From an uncultured Lachnospiraceae bacterium (lineage in GTDB: Bacteria; Bacillota; Clostridia; Lachnospirales; Lachnospiraceae), in assembly GCA_947175305.1 (NCBI GenBank), contig CAMWMO010000068.1, forward strand, positions 1-7,379: DNA of 7,379 bases, written 5' to 3'. The notes beneath the pieces are model-generated. The model worked only from the letters and a program-made list of their open reading frames with translations. It was not told the origin of the DNA and did no database searches. The translations under genes and the position numbers were made by a program. Shown here in pieces: positions 1 to 6,368 of the stretch. How positions within the stretch are numbered: the first letter of the stretch is position 1; each line of letters begins with the position of its first letter.

Positions 1-1
1 C

Positions 2-34
2 GATATTGTAGAATATAAAGAAGATGAAGAATAA
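2..34 (+). CDS. C-terminal end of an unidentified forward gene (partial)
   Basis: Reading from base 2 gives DIVEYKEDEE and then a TAA stop at 32-34. The highly charged tail and an intrinsic terminator hairpin that begins on the stop codon both suggest the end of a real gene entering from the left edge. Only ten residues are visible, so no product can be named. The call rests mainly on the terminator; a chance open frame of this length is possible. Confidence 0.4.
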   Translation, partial: DIVEYKEDEE

Positions 35-68
35 AGAAATTACATTTCGCCGTGTGGTTTCTTTTTTT
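33..68 (+). terminator. Intrinsic terminator of the upstream forward gene
   Basis: AAAGAAATTACA (33-44) pairs with TGTGGTTTCTTT (53-64) as a 12-bp stem including two G-U pairs, with a loop around TTTCGCCG and a run of seven T (62-68). The stem overlaps the preceding stop codon. On the reverse strand the G-U pairs become A-C mismatches, so the signal favours forward-strand termination. Confidence 0.75.
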
Positions 69-69
69 G

Positions 70-109
70 TGTATCGAATTGTGGCTGTAAAATCAGGTTG
101 CCCGATACA
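70..109. repeat. 7-bp inverted repeat in the convergent intergenic region
   Basis: TGTATCG (70-76) is the exact inverse of CGATACA (103-109), separated by 26 bases. It lies between the forward terminator at 33-68 and the reverse-oriented hairpin at 114-169, in the gap between two convergent genes (35-196). It could be an extra hairpin in the 3' untranslated RNA or chance. No coding potential is seen here. Confidence 0.3.
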
Positions 110-113
110 AGAT

Positions 114-169
114 AAAAGCCAGTATTCCCCAACTTGCAAAGCAAGTCCCTCACGGTAAGGGGATTACTG
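114..169 (-). terminator. Probable terminator of the DUF3048 gene
   Basis: CAGTA-T-TCCCC (120-130) pairs with GGGGA-T-TACTG (159-169), a 10-bp stem with one T-T mismatch. Inside it is a perfect small hairpin, ACTTGC-AAA-GCAAGT (132-146). Read on the reverse strand, the stem lies 27 bases past the lipoprotein stop codon and is followed by GC and then TTTT (117 down to 114). The T tract is short, so termination strength is uncertain. CCCT (147-150) could instead pair with AGGG (158-161), which gives a competing fold. Confidence 0.5.
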
Positions 170-196
170 ACTTCTGTGAGTGTTTTAGATTTTTTA

Positions 197-1351
197 TTAT
201 TTAGAGGAGATCTTCTGGTCGTCCACCAGGAAGGAATCGCCGTCCTCCACGATGCACACCATGGTCTTACCCGTGTTTAGTTCAATCTCATTGCCGGCAT
301 CATCATAGTATCTTGTCGCACCGTAATCGGAAGTCTTTTCCCAGTTTACATGAATCCCTTTTCCGTTTGTGAAAAACCAGCCGTCCCGGGTGGTATCATG
401 GCACTTGAACGCCAGATATCCTTTATCATCGCGAACCTCATAGTAAGTATTCTGGATCAGAATATTTTTAAAGGTCAATTGCTTACCGTTTGCCAGATCT
501 GTGTGAGGACCCTCGGAAGAGCCTGCAAGATGTTGATATCTTTCATAAAGGCCCGTCTCGTTGTTATAGACAAAATAACACTTGGAGAGGGGATAAGTGA
601 GCGACATGTCAATCCTGTTGGCCGTGATCGCATCACTGTGCTGTGACAGGTCATTGGGTTCGTTTACAGGTGCAAAGCGATAATGCTGCTCATCAGCGTA
701 ACCGTCACGGAGTCTGGTGTCATAGCCCAGTCTGTCGATATCCGCCAGAATACCGGCGGTGTCTACAAAGGCGTTATCGGTAGAATTACGTACGTCGTTG
801 GCGCGCCAGAAATTGGGGCTGGTGATACCGTCGATGTCGTCGGTACGACTGATCACCTCATTGATATAGAAGGGGCCGCCGAAATGGATATAAAGGGCAT
901 CCCATTCAAAGGCCCAGTATACGTAATAGTCGCGGCAACTGCGTATGTTGCCAATCCTGTCGAAATTACGCCAGTCCTGTATTACACCCATCAGGCGGGT
1001 GTAGCTGCCTTCCACGTTACATTCGTAGAGCACGTCCGCATTGGAAAGGCCATAGTGTGAGGCGGTTTTAGTATTGGGCGTCATAAAGGCAATGGGGCGT
1101 CTGTCATTGACGTCCTCGTCCACCCACTCGTTGGTGATGCGGCTGCGAACCATTCCTTCTTCCGGCGGGAGATCCTCGCTGGTCTCTTCTTCTGTTTCTT
1201 CCGGTTCATTTTCCGTTTCCGGTTGAGTGTCGATCACCTGCTCTTCCACAGGCGCCGTGACTTCTGCTTCTTTTTCTTCTTTCTTGCCGCAGCCGGAGAA
1301 CAGTAAAACGGAAGACAAAGTGACGAAAAGAAAAACTAGTAATTTTTTCAT
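197..1351 (-). CDS. DUF3048 (YerB-like) lipoprotein
   Basis: This 384-residue protein is likely anchored to the outer face of the membrane. It begins MKKLLVFLFV and has a hydrophobic signal segment ending in the lipobox-like LFSGC, with Cys21 as the expected lipidated residue. Residues 22-66 form a linker very rich in glutamate and proline. The rest resembles the two-part DUF3048 fold typified by Bacillus YerB. The N-terminal part starts at RPIAFM (85-90), with GLSNADVLYE (101-110), GNIRSCRDYY (134-143) and DALYIHFGG (151-159). The C-terminal part runs from about 255 to GKTMVCIVED (361-370). The family function is unknown. I chose the ATG at 1349-1351 because AGAGGAG lies six bases upstream and the signal peptide starts there; an in-frame ATG 15 codons earlier has no such support. 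The gene is divergent from the glycan genes and has its own promoter. Confidence 0.9.
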   Translation of the reverse strand: MKKLLVFLFVTLSSVLLFSGCGKKEEKEAEVTAPVEEQVIDTQPETENEPEETEEETSEDLPPEEGMVRSRITNEWVDEDVNDRRPIAFMTPNTKTASHYGLSNADVLYECNVEGSYTRLMGVIQDWRNFDRIGNIRSCRDYYVYWAFEWDALYIHFGGPFYINEVISRTDDIDGITSPNFWRANDVRNSTDNAFVDTAGILADIDRLGYDTRLRDGYADEQHYRFAPVNEPNDLSQHSDAITANRIDMSLTYPLSKCYFVYNNETGLYERYQHLAGSSEGPHTDLANGKQLTFKNILIQNTYYEVRDDKGYLAFKCHDTTRDGWFFTNGKGIHVNWEKTSDYGATRYYDDAGNEIELNTGKTMVCIVEDGDSFLVDDQKISSK

Positions 1352-1376
1352 CTTATGCTCCTCTTTCTCTGGTATT

Positions 1377-1400
1377 TTGTATGCTGATTTTGGCATACAA
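1377..1400. repeat. Perfect 8-bp inverted repeat at the lipoprotein transcript start
   Basis: TTGTATGC (1377-1384) and GCATACAA (1393-1400) are exact inverses around an 8-base centre. On the reverse strand this sits just downstream of the -10 at 1405-1410, so it covers the expected transcription start. It could be an operator or a 5' stem-loop in the mRNA. No regulator can be named from the sequence. Confidence 0.45.
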
Positions 1401-1404
1401 CCTC

Positions 1405-1433
1405 AGTATAGCATAAGGAGAATGGGGAGTCAC
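1405..1433 (-). promoter_or_regulatory. Sigma-A-type promoter of the DUF3048 gene
   Basis: On the reverse strand, GTGACT (1433-1428; 4 of 6 to TTGACA) is followed after 17 bases by TATACT (1410-1405; 5 of 6). The -10 is preceded by TGC (1413-1411), an extended -10. The inferred start is near 1398, giving a leader of about 47 bases before the ATG. Confidence 0.7.
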
Positions 1434-1486
1434 TAAAAAAGCTTTGTAAAAAATGACAAAATATTCGGAAGAAGGTGCTCTAAGAT

Positions 1487-1515
1487 TTGACGAATCCAGC
1501 GGTTGGTTGTATGAT
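1487..1515 (+). promoter_or_regulatory. Sigma-A-type promoter of the rfbD-gmd unit, with Spo0A-box-like overlap
   Basis: TTGACG (1487-1492; 5 of 6) and TATGAT (1510-1515; 5 of 6) are separated by 17 bases, the best promoter in the window. The inferred start is near 1522, about 36 bases before the rfbD ATG. TGACGAA (1488-1494), an exact match to the Spo0A box TGNCGAA, overlaps the -35. A -35 of TTGACG already supplies five of those seven bases, so the box itself is weak evidence. Confidence 0.75.
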
Positions 1516-1557
1516 GGATGATATGATAGATTAGGTATATTTTGACATGGAGGGAAT

Positions 1558-2394
1558 ATGAAAAAACTGATGGTGACAGGCTGCAACGGGCAGCTGGGGC
1601 GCGCGATAAACAGACAGTATGCAGGGAGTTCGGAATATGAACTCGTTAATACGGATGTTGGGGAATTGGACATTACACAGATCGATCAGGTGATGGAATT
1701 TGTACATGGAGTCAAGCCCTATGCAATCATCAACTGTGCCGCTTATACAGCGGTGGAGGCCTGTGAGAAGGAGGAGGATCTGGCATTTCGCATCAATGCC
1801 ATCGGCGCTCGCAATTTAAGTATTGCGGCGCAGCAGACAGGCGCGAAGCTGATGCATATTTCTACGGATTATGTGTTTGACGGCGAGGGGACAAGACCCT
1901 ATCGGGAGACCGATCCGGTGGGTCCTCAGGGAGCATACGGCAGGACGAAGCTTGCGGGAGAAGAGTTTGTAAGGGAGTTTAGCGACAGACATTTTATTCT
2001 GCGTACAGCGTGGCTCTACGGCGATGGAAAGAATTTCGTAAAGACGATGCTGAGGCTTTCCGAGACCAACGACAAGGTACGGGTCGTGCGGGATCAGGTG
2101 GGGTCACCCACCAGCGCGGCGGAGCTGGCGAGAGCAATCGCCTATCTGCTTCCGACGGAAAACTACGGACTGTTCCATGCCACCTGCGAGGGGGACTGCA
2201 GCTGGGCACAGTTTACGGAGGAGATTTTCAGATTAGCGGGGAAAAAGACGGTGGTGGAACACATCACGTCGGAGGAGTTTGGCGCTGCGGTGAAGCGGCC
2301 GGCCTATTCTATTTTGGAAAACTATATGTTTCATATGACGACGGATTATAAATTTGCGGACTGGCATGATGCGATTCGGGAATATTTAAATTAA
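1558..2394 (+). CDS. rfbD: dTDP-4-dehydrorhamnose reductase (RmlD/RfbD)
   Basis: This cytosolic enzyme reduces dTDP-4-keto-L-rhamnose to dTDP-L-rhamnose with NAD(P)H, the last step in making the rhamnose donor. The 278-residue protein is an extended SDR, a usual length for Gram-positive RmlD. The nucleotide-binding loop is GCNGQLG (8-14), followed by NCAAYTAVEACE (59-70) and STDYVFDG (102-109). The catalytic Tyr127 and Lys131 lie in YGRTK. RmlD-typical DQVGSPT (179-185) and RPAYS (248-252) follow. GGAGGG lies four bases before the ATG. It is the first gene behind the promoter at 1487-1515, with 44 bases to gmd. The other three rhamnose genes (rfbA, rfbB, rfbC) are not in this window and must be elsewhere if the pathway is complete. 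Confidence 0.95.
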   Translation: MKKLMVTGCNGQLGRAINRQYAGSSEYELVNTDVGELDITQIDQVMEFVHGVKPYAIINCAAYTAVEACEKEEDLAFRINAIGARNLSIAAQQTGAKLMHISTDYVFDGEGTRPYRETDPVGPQGAYGRTKLAGEEFVREFSDRHFILRTAWLYGDGKNFVKTMLRLSETNDKVRVVRDQVGSPTSAAELARAIAYLLPTENYGLFHATCEGDCSWAQFTEEIFRLAGKKTVVEHITSEEFGAAVKRPAYSILENYMFHMTTDYKFADWHDAIREYLN

Positions 2395-2438
2395 AGATAC
2401 ACGCCAGTCGAAAAAAGAGATAAGGAGACCATAGAAAT

Positions 2439-3506
2439 ATGCAGAAAATAGCGCTCATCACAGGTATCACGGGACAGGACGGTTCGTACCTTGCGGAATT
2501 ATTATTGGAGAAGGGATATGAGGTGCACGGCCTGATTCGCAGACACAGCATTTCCAATACGGCGAGGATCGATCATTTGATCGAATCTGATTATCACAAA
2601 GTAAAGTTTTTCCTTCACTATGCGGACACCACGGATTCCAGCAATCTGATGCGTCTGATCGCGGAGATCCGTCCTACGGAGGTCTATAACCTGGCGGCGC
2701 AGTCCCATGTGGGAGTGTCCTTTGAGGTGCCCGAGTACACGGCGGAGGCTACAGGCGTGAGCACGCTGAAGCTTTTGGAAGCAATTCGGGTAAATGGCGG
2801 GACATGCCGGTTTTATCAGGCTTCCACCTCAGAGCTTTTCGGCGGCATTCCTGAGACGGCCCCTCAGAGTGAAAAGACGCCCTTTTATCCGAAGAGCCCT
2901 TACGGAGCGGCCAAGCTTTATTCTTACTGGATCACGGTAAATTACAGAGAGTCTTATAATATGTTTGCCTGCAACGGTATTTTGTTTAACCATGAATCGC
3001 CCAGACGGGGTGAGAATTTTGTTACCAGAAAGATCACGCTCGCCATTGCGAACATTATCGCGGGCAGACAGGAAAAATTATCTCTCGGCAACATGAATGC
3101 CAAGCGCGACTGGGGATTTGCGGGAGATTATATCAAAGGTATGTGGCTGATGCTGCAGCAGGACAAGCCGGATGATTATGTGCTGGCTACCAACGAGACG
3201 CACACAGTCAGAGAATTCGTAGAAGCGGCCTTTTCGGAGCTGGGTATTCAGATCCGCTGGGAGGGAACCGGCGTAAACGAGAAGGGATACGATGCAGAGA
3301 GCGGCAGACTTTTAGTGGATGTGAATCCGGAATTTTATCGTCCTGCCGAAGTGGAATTTTTATGGGGCAACTGTGAGAAGGCGGAGCGGGAGCTTGGCTG
3401 GAAGCGGGATGTGGACTTTAAGGGACTGGTTTCCATGATGATGGATGCGGATCTTAAGGAGATCGCGGGAATGAGCTGCGAGGATTACAGGAAAAAAGAA
3501 AAATAG
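2439..3506 (+). CDS. gmd: GDP-mannose 4,6-dehydratase
   Basis: Gmd converts GDP-D-mannose to GDP-4-keto-6-deoxy-D-mannose, the committed step to GDP-L-fucose and related 6-deoxyhexoses, in the cytosol. The 355-residue protein is close to the family length (E. coli about 373). The cofactor loop is [10 protein letters not shown] (9-18). The family-specific [14 protein letters not shown] lies at 34-47, where NADP-binding arginines are expected. STSELFG (129-135) carries the catalytic Thr and Glu, and Tyr155 and Lys159 are the SDR pair in [20 protein letters not shown] (184-198) is a Gmd hallmark. AAGGAG lies 11 bases before the ATG, a rather long spacing. The next gene starts one base after the stop. 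Its pathway partner fcl is one gene further on. Confidence 0.96.
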   Translation: MQKIALITGITGQDGSYLAELLLEKGYEVHGLIRRHSISNTARIDHLIESDYHKVKFFLHYADTTDSSNLMRLIAEIRPTEVYNLAAQSHVGVSFEVPEYTAEATGVSTLKLLEAIRVNGGTCRFYQASTSELFGGIPETAPQSEKTPFYPKSPYGAAKLYSYWITVNYRESYNMFACNGILFNHESPRRGENFVTRKITLAIANIIAGRQEKLSLGNMNAKRDWGFAGDYIKGMWLMLQQDKPDDYVLATNETHTVREFVEAAFSELGIQIRWEGTGVNEKGYDAESGRLLVDVNPEFYRPAEVEFLWGNCEKAERELGWKRDVDFKGLVSMMMDADLKEIAGMSCEDYRKKEK

Positions 3507-3507
3507 T

Positions 3508-5223
3508 ATGGTATCAGTAATTCTGATTTGGATCTACATTTTAATAACCACATTTATAATCGGGTATGGTGTGCTGCGTTTGATAACGCGGCACTTTCCC
3601 TATCAGGTAAAAAACGGGGATGCCTATGTGCTGTGCGGGATTGTATGTGTCACGGTGTATGCGCAGTTTTTCAGCCTGTTTGCCGGGGTGGGGATTCTTG
3701 CGAACGGGGTGTTATGCGCGGTCTGCGCCGGAATCCTGTGGCGGGAGCGAAAGAGCCTCAAAGCATTATTCTCTGCGTGTTTGGGAAAGAGTGTGTGTGG
3801 CAGGATCCTTTTGATTGTCGGCATTTTTCTTCTTTTTGCTTACGGGACATCCAGAGGAATGATCCACTATGATACGGGACTTTATCATGCGCAGAGCATT
3901 CGCTGGATCGAGGAGTACGGCGTTGTGAAGGGGCTTGGGAATCTGCACTGCAGGCTGGCCTATAACAGTGCCGCTTTTGCCCTGTCTGCGCTCTACAGCA
4001 TGGCTTTTTTAGGCGGGGGATCTTTTCACTGCTGTGCGGGTTTTCTGGCTTTTCTTCTGGCCGGAATCTGTCTGAAAACAGGGTATTCCCTGCGCCTTGG
4101 CAGGCTTAGGACCAGTGATTTTGCCAGAGTGATGTGCGTCTATTATCTGGTCAATATCTTTGATGAGATGGTGTCTCCGGCTTCCGATTACTTTATGGTG
4201 CTGATAGCCTTTTATATTGTGATACGATGGCTGGAGCTTTTGGAGAGCGGAGAGCAGACGATTCTGCCTTACGCGCTTTTGTGTGTTCTGGGGGTGTTTC
4301 TCCTGACGGTGAAGCTGTCGGCGGCGCTTATCCTTCTTCTTGTGATCTATCCGGCGTACCGTCTCCTGCGGGAGAAGAAGTGGAGAGAGACCTTCGTTTA
4401 TCTTGGGCTTGGCATTGTGACGGCGTTGCCCTATCTGATCCGCAATGTGGTGATATCGGGATGGCTGGTCTATCCGTTTACCCAGATCGATCTGTTTTCG
4501 GCGGCATGGAAGATCCCGAAGGGCGTGGCGGATTACGACGCCAGGGAGATTCAGGTATGGGGCAGAGGATATACGGATGTATCGCGTTTTGAGATGCCTG
4601 TAAGAGAGTGGCTTCCCGGGTGGTTTCGGGGGCTTGCCGGCATTGACAGACTGTTTGTGGCGGCGGCTGCGGTATCGGTGTTTTTGCTTTTCCTGTATGC
4701 GGCGGGGATGCTCTTTCGATGGTGGCGCAGACGGTGGGAGCTTCTGCTGGTGCAGGGTACGGTGGCGGCATCCTTTCTATTCTGGCTGTGCACTTCACCG
4801 CTCATGCGTTACGGCTGCGTCTATGTATATCTGACCTTTGCGGTGGTGTTCGGCGGGATTTATGAGACGGTGACAAGTTGTGAGGATGGCCGGAGCGACG
4901 AGACAGAACGGGGCAGATCACTGTGGCAGACCATGATAAAGCGTGCGGCGCTTGTGCTGACGATTTTGCTCCTTTTGTATAAGGGATTGGCCCTGGGGCG
5001 GGAGATCTTGGCCTCCTATGAGAACGCTTATTGGCTTGTCCAGAAGGACTATGAGAATTATGAGACGCTTGCTTATGAGATCGAGGGGGTTACGTTTTAT
5101 TATCCGGTTCAGGGAGATCAGGTGGGTTACGACAGCTTTCCCGCATCGCCCGCAAAAGCGGAGATCTCGCTTTTGGGAGAGGGCCTGGCAGACGGGTTTA
5201 TTGTAAAAGAACCAGAGCTGTGA
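3508..5223 (+). CDS. Polytopic membrane protein, LIC_10190-like, surface-glycan locus
   Basis: This 571-residue integral membrane protein has roughly 13 to 15 hydrophobic segments (for example 4-26, 38-60, 98-115, 150-192, 225-243, 251-286, 294-316, 381-403, 412-450, 478-496) and a hydrophilic C-terminal tail from about 500. The opening MVSVILIWIYILITTFIIGY and the region YDTGLYHAQSIRWIEEYG (121-138) with GLGNLH (142-147) resemble, from memory, the LIC_10190 family of membrane proteins found in polysaccharide loci. No biochemical function is established for that family. PYLIRNVVISGWLVYP (308-323) and SPLMRYG (430-436) recall GT-C glycosyltransferases, so sugar transfer or polymerisation outside the membrane is possible but inferred. 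The start lies one base past the gmd stop with only a weak, distant AGG, which suggests translational coupling. It separates gmd from fcl. Confidence 0.8.
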   Translation: MVSVILIWIYILITTFIIGYGVLRLITRHFPYQVKNGDAYVLCGIVCVTVYAQFFSLFAGVGILANGVLCAVCAGILWRERKSLKALFSACLGKSVCGRILLIVGIFLLFAYGTSRGMIHYDTGLYHAQSIRWIEEYGVVKGLGNLHCRLAYNSAAFALSALYSMAFLGGGSFHCCAGFLAFLLAGICLKTGYSLRLGRLRTSDFARVMCVYYLVNIFDEMVSPASDYFMVLIAFYIVIRWLELLESGEQTILPYALLCVLGVFLLTVKLSAALILLLVIYPAYRLLREKKWRETFVYLGLGIVTALPYLIRNVVISGWLVYPFTQIDLFSAAWKIPKGVADYDAREIQVWGRGYTDVSRFEMPVREWLPGWFRGLAGIDRLFVAAAAVSVFLLFLYAAGMLFRWWRRRWELLLVQGTVAASFLFWLCTSPLMRYGCVYVYLTFAVVFGGIYETVTSCEDGRSDETERGRSLWQTMIKRAALVLTILLLLYKGLALGREILASYENAYWLVQKDYENYETLAYEIEGVTFYYPVQGDQVGYDSFPASPAKAEISLLGEGLADGFIVKEPEL

Positions 5224-5237
5224 TACACTGTTAGAAG

Positions 5238-5269
5238 TTCAATCAGACTGAATCTGAATGGTATATTAT
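5238..5269 (+). promoter_or_regulatory. Possible weak internal promoter before fcl
   Basis: The 79-base gap before fcl is AT-rich and contains TATATT (5262-5267), with TTCAAT (5238-5243; 3 of 6) 18 bases upstream. The gap also holds two copies each of ACTGTTA (5227-5233, 5280-5286) and AGTTCAA (5236-5242, 5274-5280), and a small hairpin of TCAGA (5243-5247) with TCTGA (5253-5257). No terminator is seen, so fcl is probably also read from upstream. Confidence 0.25.
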
Positions 5270-5302
5270 GCTGAGTTCAACTGTTAAATAAAGGAGGGTA
5301 TT

Positions 5303-6244
5303 ATGAATAAAACAGACAAGATCTATGTGGCAGGTCACAGAGGACTTGTAGGCAGCGCTATCGTGCGGTCTCTGCATGCAAAGGGATATGAGAATGTCAT
5401 CGGCAGAACGCACAAGGAGCTTGACTTGATAAGTCAACAGGCGGTGCGCGACTTCTTCGAGGTAGAACGCCCCGATGTGGTGGTACTGGCGGCGGCGAAG
5501 GTGGGCGGCATCAACGCCAACAATACGACGCCTGCGGAATTTGCCTATGAAAATATGCAGATTCAGTGTAATGTGATTCATTGCTGTCATGAATACAAAG
5601 TGAAAAAGCTTCTATTTTTGGGTAGCACCTGTATCTATCCCAGAATGGCGCCTCAGCCGATCCCGGAGGATGCGCTTTTGACGGATCTCCTGGAGGAGAC
5701 GAATGAGGCCTATGCCATCGCAAAGATCGCGGGGCTTGAGATGTGTAAATTTTATAAGCGGCAGTATGGGGACGACTTCATCAGCTGTATGCCCACAAAC
5801 CTGTATGGTCCTCATGATAATTATGATCTGCAGGGGTCCCATGTGATGCCGGCTATGATCCGTAAATTTCACGAGGCGAAGGTGAACAATGCGCCTACGG
5901 TGGAGCTGTGGGGGACGGGAACGCCGCTTCGGGAGTTTTTGTATGTGGACGATATGGCGGATGCCTGTGTGTTTTTGCTGGAGAATTACAGCGGCGAGCA
6001 GCATGTCAACATTGGTACCGGCAAGGAGGTTACGATCCGGGAACTGGCGGAAACGGTGCAAAAGGTGGTAGGCTACACGGGGGATATCGTCTGGAATCAG
6101 GATATGCCGGACGGCACGCCGAGAAAGCTTACAGATGTGACGAAGCTGCACGGGCTGGGCTGGAAGCATAAGGTGGAGCTTGCGGAGGGAGTGCAGCTCG
6201 CCTACGACTGGTTTAAAGAGAATGTGCAGGAGGCGAGACTTTAG
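5303..6244 (+). CDS. fcl: GDP-L-fucose synthase
   Basis: Fcl (WcaG) epimerises at C3 and C5 and then reduces the Gmd product GDP-4-keto-6-deoxymannose to GDP-L-fucose using NADPH. The 313-residue protein matches the family length (E. coli 321). The NADP loop is GHRGLVG (11-17), and the GDP-fucose-synthase-specific [12 protein letters not shown] is at 63-74. GSTCIYP (107-113) carries Ser108 and Cys110, YAIAK carries Tyr137 and Lys141, and His180 is in [15 protein letters not shown]. These are the equivalents of E. coli Ser107, Cys109, Tyr136, Lys140 and His179, so the active site looks intact. [10 protein letters not shown] is at 208-217. A strong AAGGAGGG lies four to five bases before the ATG. 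With gmd it completes the pathway from GDP-mannose. The following 124 bases hold no terminator but can form a long stem. Confidence 0.96.
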   Translation: MNKTDKIYVAGHRGLVGSAIVRSLHAKGYENVIGRTHKELDLISQQAVRDFFEVERPDVVVLAAAKVGGINANNTTPAEFAYENMQIQCNVIHCCHEYKVKKLLFLGSTCIYPRMAPQPIPEDALLTDLLEETNEAYAIAKIAGLEMCKFYKRQYGDDFISCMPTNLYGPHDNYDLQGSHVMPAMIRKFHEAKVNNAPTVELWGTGTPLREFLYVDDMADACVFLLENYSGEQHVNIGTGKEVTIRELAETVQKVVGYTGDIVWNQDMPDGTPRKLTDVTKLHGLGWKHKVELAEGVQLAYDWFKENVQEARL

Positions 6245-6264
6245 GCGATAACTTACCGTTTACA

Positions 6265-6351
6265 GCGCGATGAATCTCTGGTATTATGTCGAAAGAGAAA
6301 GATGGACTACGTTTGCTAGTTGTAGCCAAAACCAAAATACCATCATCGTGC
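6265..6351 (+). promoter_or_regulatory. Structured leader in front of the Spo0A-domain gene (candidate cis-RNA)
   Basis: The contiguous stretch AATACCATCATCGTGC (6336-6351) can pair with GCGCGATGA (6265-6273, one G-U pair) and TGGTATT (6279-6285). This makes 16 bp interrupted only by a 5-base bulge, ATCTC. The enclosed part has a hairpin of GTTTGCTA (6311-6318) with TAGC (6323-6326) and AAAC (6329-6332). TCTCT (6275-6279) can alternatively pair with AGAGA (6294-6298), which would turn the GGTATT-AATACC pairing into a pseudoknot. The 3' arm ends one base before the AAAGGAG ribosome binding site (6352-6358). No T tract follows, so it is not a normal terminator. I do not recognise a known riboswitch class; a DNA-level inverted repeat or small mobile remnant is the alternative. 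Confidence 0.5.
6287..6293 (+). promoter_or_regulatory. Spo0A-box-like heptamer TGTCGAA
   Basis: This is an exact match to the Spo0A box TGNCGAA, 75 bases before the start of the Spo0A-domain gene. It lies inside the loop of the candidate structured leader. Several other exact matches occur in the window inside genes, so this one may be chance. No clear promoter was found around it. Confidence 0.3.
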
Positions 6352-6368
6352 AAAGGAGTAAAAGGGGA

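Noticed and set aside
958..964. Further exact TGNCGAA heptamers inside genes (also at 1321-1327 and 6138-6144)
   Set aside because: They lie within coding sequence, and their number is about what chance predicts for this window.
683..1060. 125-codon forward open frame
   Set aside because: It is a shadow within the DUF3048 gene, which has the family motifs on the reverse strand.
1352..1396. Upstream in-frame start for the DUF3048 lipoprotein at 1396
   Set aside because: It would place 15 polar residues ahead of the lipoprotein signal peptide, would start within an inverted repeat at the promoter, and has no ribosome binding site.
1542..1547. Perfect TTGACA hexamer
   Set aside because: A matching -10 would have to lie inside rfbD after its start codon and none is present; the promoter at 1487-1515 is better placed.
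5612..6169. 185-codon open frame on the reverse strand
   Set aside because: It lies entirely antisense to fcl, whose catalytic motifs are intact, and its predicted protein has no recognisable motif or ribosome binding site.
6265..6351. Small inverted-repeat mobile element (MITE-like) interpretation of the leader
   Set aside because: No target-site duplication is visible at the ends, and the position against the ribosome binding site fits a leader better. It remains the main alternative.
6270..6368. Upstream in-frame start for the Spo0A-domain gene at 6270
   Set aside because: No ribosome binding site precedes it and the 33 added residues correspond to the folded leader; the start at 6369 has AAAGGAG ten bases upstream.
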